Origin: SIG510 sp045540975
Lineage (GTDB): Bacteria > Bacillota > Clostridia > Oscillospirales > JAAYXM01
Reading direction: 5' to 3'
Length of the DNA stretch: 6,586 bases
NCBI GenBank assembly: GCA_045540975.1
Contig: JAZQIE010000146.1
Location: 1 to 6,586 of the forward strand
Of the stretch, positions 5,501 to 6,586 are shown in pieces. The translations under genes and the position numbers were made by a program. How positions within the stretch are numbered: position 1 is the first letter of the stretch; the number at the start of each line of letters is the position of its first letter. Under the pieces are notes generated by a model. It had not been told where the DNA came from. It was given only the letters and a program-made list of their open reading frames with translations, and ran no database searches.

Positions 5501-5540
5501 ATAAAGGCAATTCAATTCGTGGAGCGAAGTGAGAATTCAT
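5501..5540. repeat. Degenerate right border of the hairpin array
   Basis: After the fifth hairpin the pattern reverses. CAATTCA (5508-5514), the complement of the array's TGAATTG, is followed by ATTCGTGGAGCGAAGTGAGAATTCAT, in which TTCG/CGAA can pair. GATGAAATC at 5532-5540 repeats the right arm of the first hairpin (5411-5419). It looks like a closing or decayed module rather than independent sequence. Confidence 0.55.
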
Positions 5541-5647
5541 GGATGAAATCAGGCGAACAGTTGCAAAAAACACCGCCAAATGGTCGCACGAAGTAAAGAA
5601 AGTAATGACAATTACATCGTCTACAAACCAAAGCCGTAAGAAACAGT
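5541..5647. other. Intergenic sequence with no recognised feature
   Basis: About 107 nt between the hairpin array and the perfect stem-loop hold no convincing promoter, RNA gene or coding sequence. A 62-codon plus-strand frame beginning at 5539 crosses it but lacks a ribosome binding site and runs through the stem-loop into the PHP gene, so it is not called. Confidence 0.6.
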
Positions 5648-5679
5648 TTTGCCCCGATAACAACCGTTATCGGGGCAAA
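5648..5679. terminator. Strong perfect stem-loop downstream of the PHP gene, probable terminator
   Basis: A perfect 14-bp stem, TTTGCCCCGATAAC (5648-5661) with GTTATCGGGGCAAA (5666-5679), has a 4-nt loop AACC. It starts 9 nt past the PHP gene stop, where a terminator is expected. On the minus strand it is followed by ACTGTTTCTT, a poor U tract; on the plus strand by CTTATCGTTTT, also interrupted. It may stop transcription imperfectly or mainly protect the mRNA 3' end. Confidence 0.7.
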
Positions 5680-5688
5680 CTTATCGTT

Positions 5689-6480
5689 TTAAAGCGTTAC
5701 CAAATCGGGTTTTCCAATATAATTTAAGCGATACACTTCCACCAAGCGCATCGCTTCCTTCAAAGACTCCGCGTCATAGGCGCTCGGGGTATCATGCGAG
5801 TCAAAGCCAAATACCACCGGGCAGCTTGCCTCTCCCACCAATTCCCAAAACGCCGTGTTGGGATAGTTTCGTCGATCTCGGATTCCGTAGAAATTGAGTT
5901 CCAACGGTACGTGATACGCTTTGGACGCAACACAGATTTTTTGCATTTCCTCAAGATACAGGTCACGGTCACCCACAAAACAGAACACGTCCGGATGCGC
6001 CAGATACGTAAAGACTCCGCTTTGCATCCCTTCCACAACACTCGCCACGTGCTCTTTGAAATCGTTTTCATCGTCGATGGGCGCGGTAACGTACCGACAG
6101 CCGACCCCTTCCTCGCGTGTGTAGTGCTGCCCGAGGATGAGGTACTCAATCCCCAAATCCTTCACAATCCGCAGCATATCCCCAAAGTGATGGGGATAGT
6201 ACTCCATCTCAAACCCGATTTTCAAATCAATCCAATCGCGGTATTTGTCTCGCAACCGCCTTAGTTCGGCAACGTAGTCTCCCGCCTCGGAAAGCTGCAT
6301 GCGTGATTTTATTTGGGTGGCGGCGGGAAACATGGAGGGCGCATGGTCGGAAAAGCCCATATATCGGACCCCGCAGGCAATCGCGCGTTGAATATATTCT
6401 TCGGGTGTACCGCTTGCATGGTTGCAGCGCGGGGTATGTGTATGATAATTGTAGTTCATAATCAACACTCTTCTTTTCAT
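5689..6480 (-). CDS. PHP-domain phosphoesterase, histidinol-phosphatase (HisJ/HisK) family
   Basis: A 263-aa PHP-superfamily metallohydrolase close to histidinol-phosphate phosphatases, which remove phosphate from L-histidinol phosphate using a multinuclear metal site. Metal-ligand motifs appear in family order: YHTHTPRCNHASGT (His13, His15), MGFSDHAP (41-48; Asp45, His46), GFEMEYYP (Glu91, Glu93), LGQHY (His119), LAHPDV (160-165; His162) and FGFDSHD (224-230; Asp227, His229). The length fits the family's usual ~260-270 aa. The start is uncertain: ATG 6480 has GGAG only 3 nt upstream, whereas the in-frame ATG 6459 begins right at NYNYHTHT, as family members do, with AGAAGAG 8 nt upstream. No other histidine-biosynthesis gene is in the window, so it is either the stand-alone phosphatase, as often in Firmicutes, or a related PHP phosphoesterase. 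Confidence 0.9.
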   Translation of the reverse strand: MKRRVLIMNYNYHTHTPRCNHASGTPEEYIQRAIACGVRYMGFSDHAPSMFPAATQIKSRMQLSEAGDYVAELRRLRDKYRDWIDLKIGFEMEYYPHHFGDMLRIVKDLGIEYLILGQHYTREEGVGCRYVTAPIDDENDFKEHVASVVEGMQSGVFTYLAHPDVFCFVGDRDLYLEEMQKICVASKAYHVPLELNFYGIRDRRNYPNTAFWELVGEASCPVVFGFDSHDTPSAYDAESLKEAMRLVEVYRLNYIGKPDLVTL

Positions 6481-6527
6481 CGTCTCCGCGCGGTTGCATC
6501 AAAGCCGCACGGGTGCAAGTTAGACCC

Positions 6528-6556
6528 AGTATACACCGTTTCGCCCCCAAAATCAA
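6528..6556 (-). promoter_or_regulatory. Sigma-A promoter of the PHP gene
   Basis: Read on the minus strand, TTGATT (6556-6551) and TATACT (6533-6528) are separated by 17 bp. The -10 is one base off consensus and the -35 two off. Transcription would start near 6521, giving a leader of about 40 nt to ATG 6480 or 60 nt to ATG 6459. The rest of the sequence out to the right edge holds no recognisable gene. Confidence 0.6.
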
Positions 6557-6586
6557 TCCCCCCTCACTTCTTCACTCTTCCCTCCT

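Noticed and set aside
5539..5727. 62-codon plus-strand reading frame
   Set aside because: It starts inside the repeat border without a ribosome binding site, crosses a perfect stem-loop and overlaps the 3' end of the PHP gene. Its product shows no domain features.

Overview
The window looks like chromosomal DNA from a Firmicute, most likely a gut-type Clostridia. This rests on strong AGGAG-type ribosome binding sites, sigma-A promoters with 17-bp spacers and TGn extended -10 elements, short intrinsic terminators, a stand-alone miniature PspC protein and clostridial-looking protein sequences. No rRNA, tRNA, CRISPR array or complete insertion sequence is visible.

Left block (1-2274, minus strand): one probable operon reads pspC (61 aa), then a DegT/DnrJ/EryC1/StrS-type PLP aminotransferase (435 aa), then a Gfo/Idh/MocA oxidoreductase that runs off the left edge. 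A well-formed promoter lies at 2245-2273. The aminotransferase-dehydrogenase pair suggests oxidation of a sugar or cyclitol hydroxyl followed by transamination to an amino sugar or aminocyclitol; the substrate cannot be read from sequence. Base composition changes abruptly inside the aminotransferase gene near 1030-1045: GC-rich on the pspC side and AT-rich on the oxidoreductase side. This suggests a recombination junction or an assembly chimera.

Middle block (2317-3994, plus strand): a strong promoter faces away from the pspC promoter but leads only to a short, apparently broken reading frame. That frame stops at a perfect 26-bp palindrome. Next comes an AT-rich gene for a 97-aa membrane protein, then an imperfect hairpin with a related GGGAC core. 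The two palindromic elements and the gene between them look like an inserted module. Two small genes follow, for a putative lipoprotein and a membrane-anchored protein, both of unknown function and co-transcribed. They end at a bidirectional terminator (3967-3999).

Right block (3999-6586, minus strand): a cytoplasmic GH39-like glycoside hydrolase with its own promoter, and a PHP-domain phosphoesterase of the histidinol-phosphatase (HisJ/HisK) type, also with its own promoter. Between them (5391-5540) is the most unusual structure in the window: a modular array in which copies of ATGAATTG separate hairpins of different sequence. No family could be assigned to it from sequence alone.
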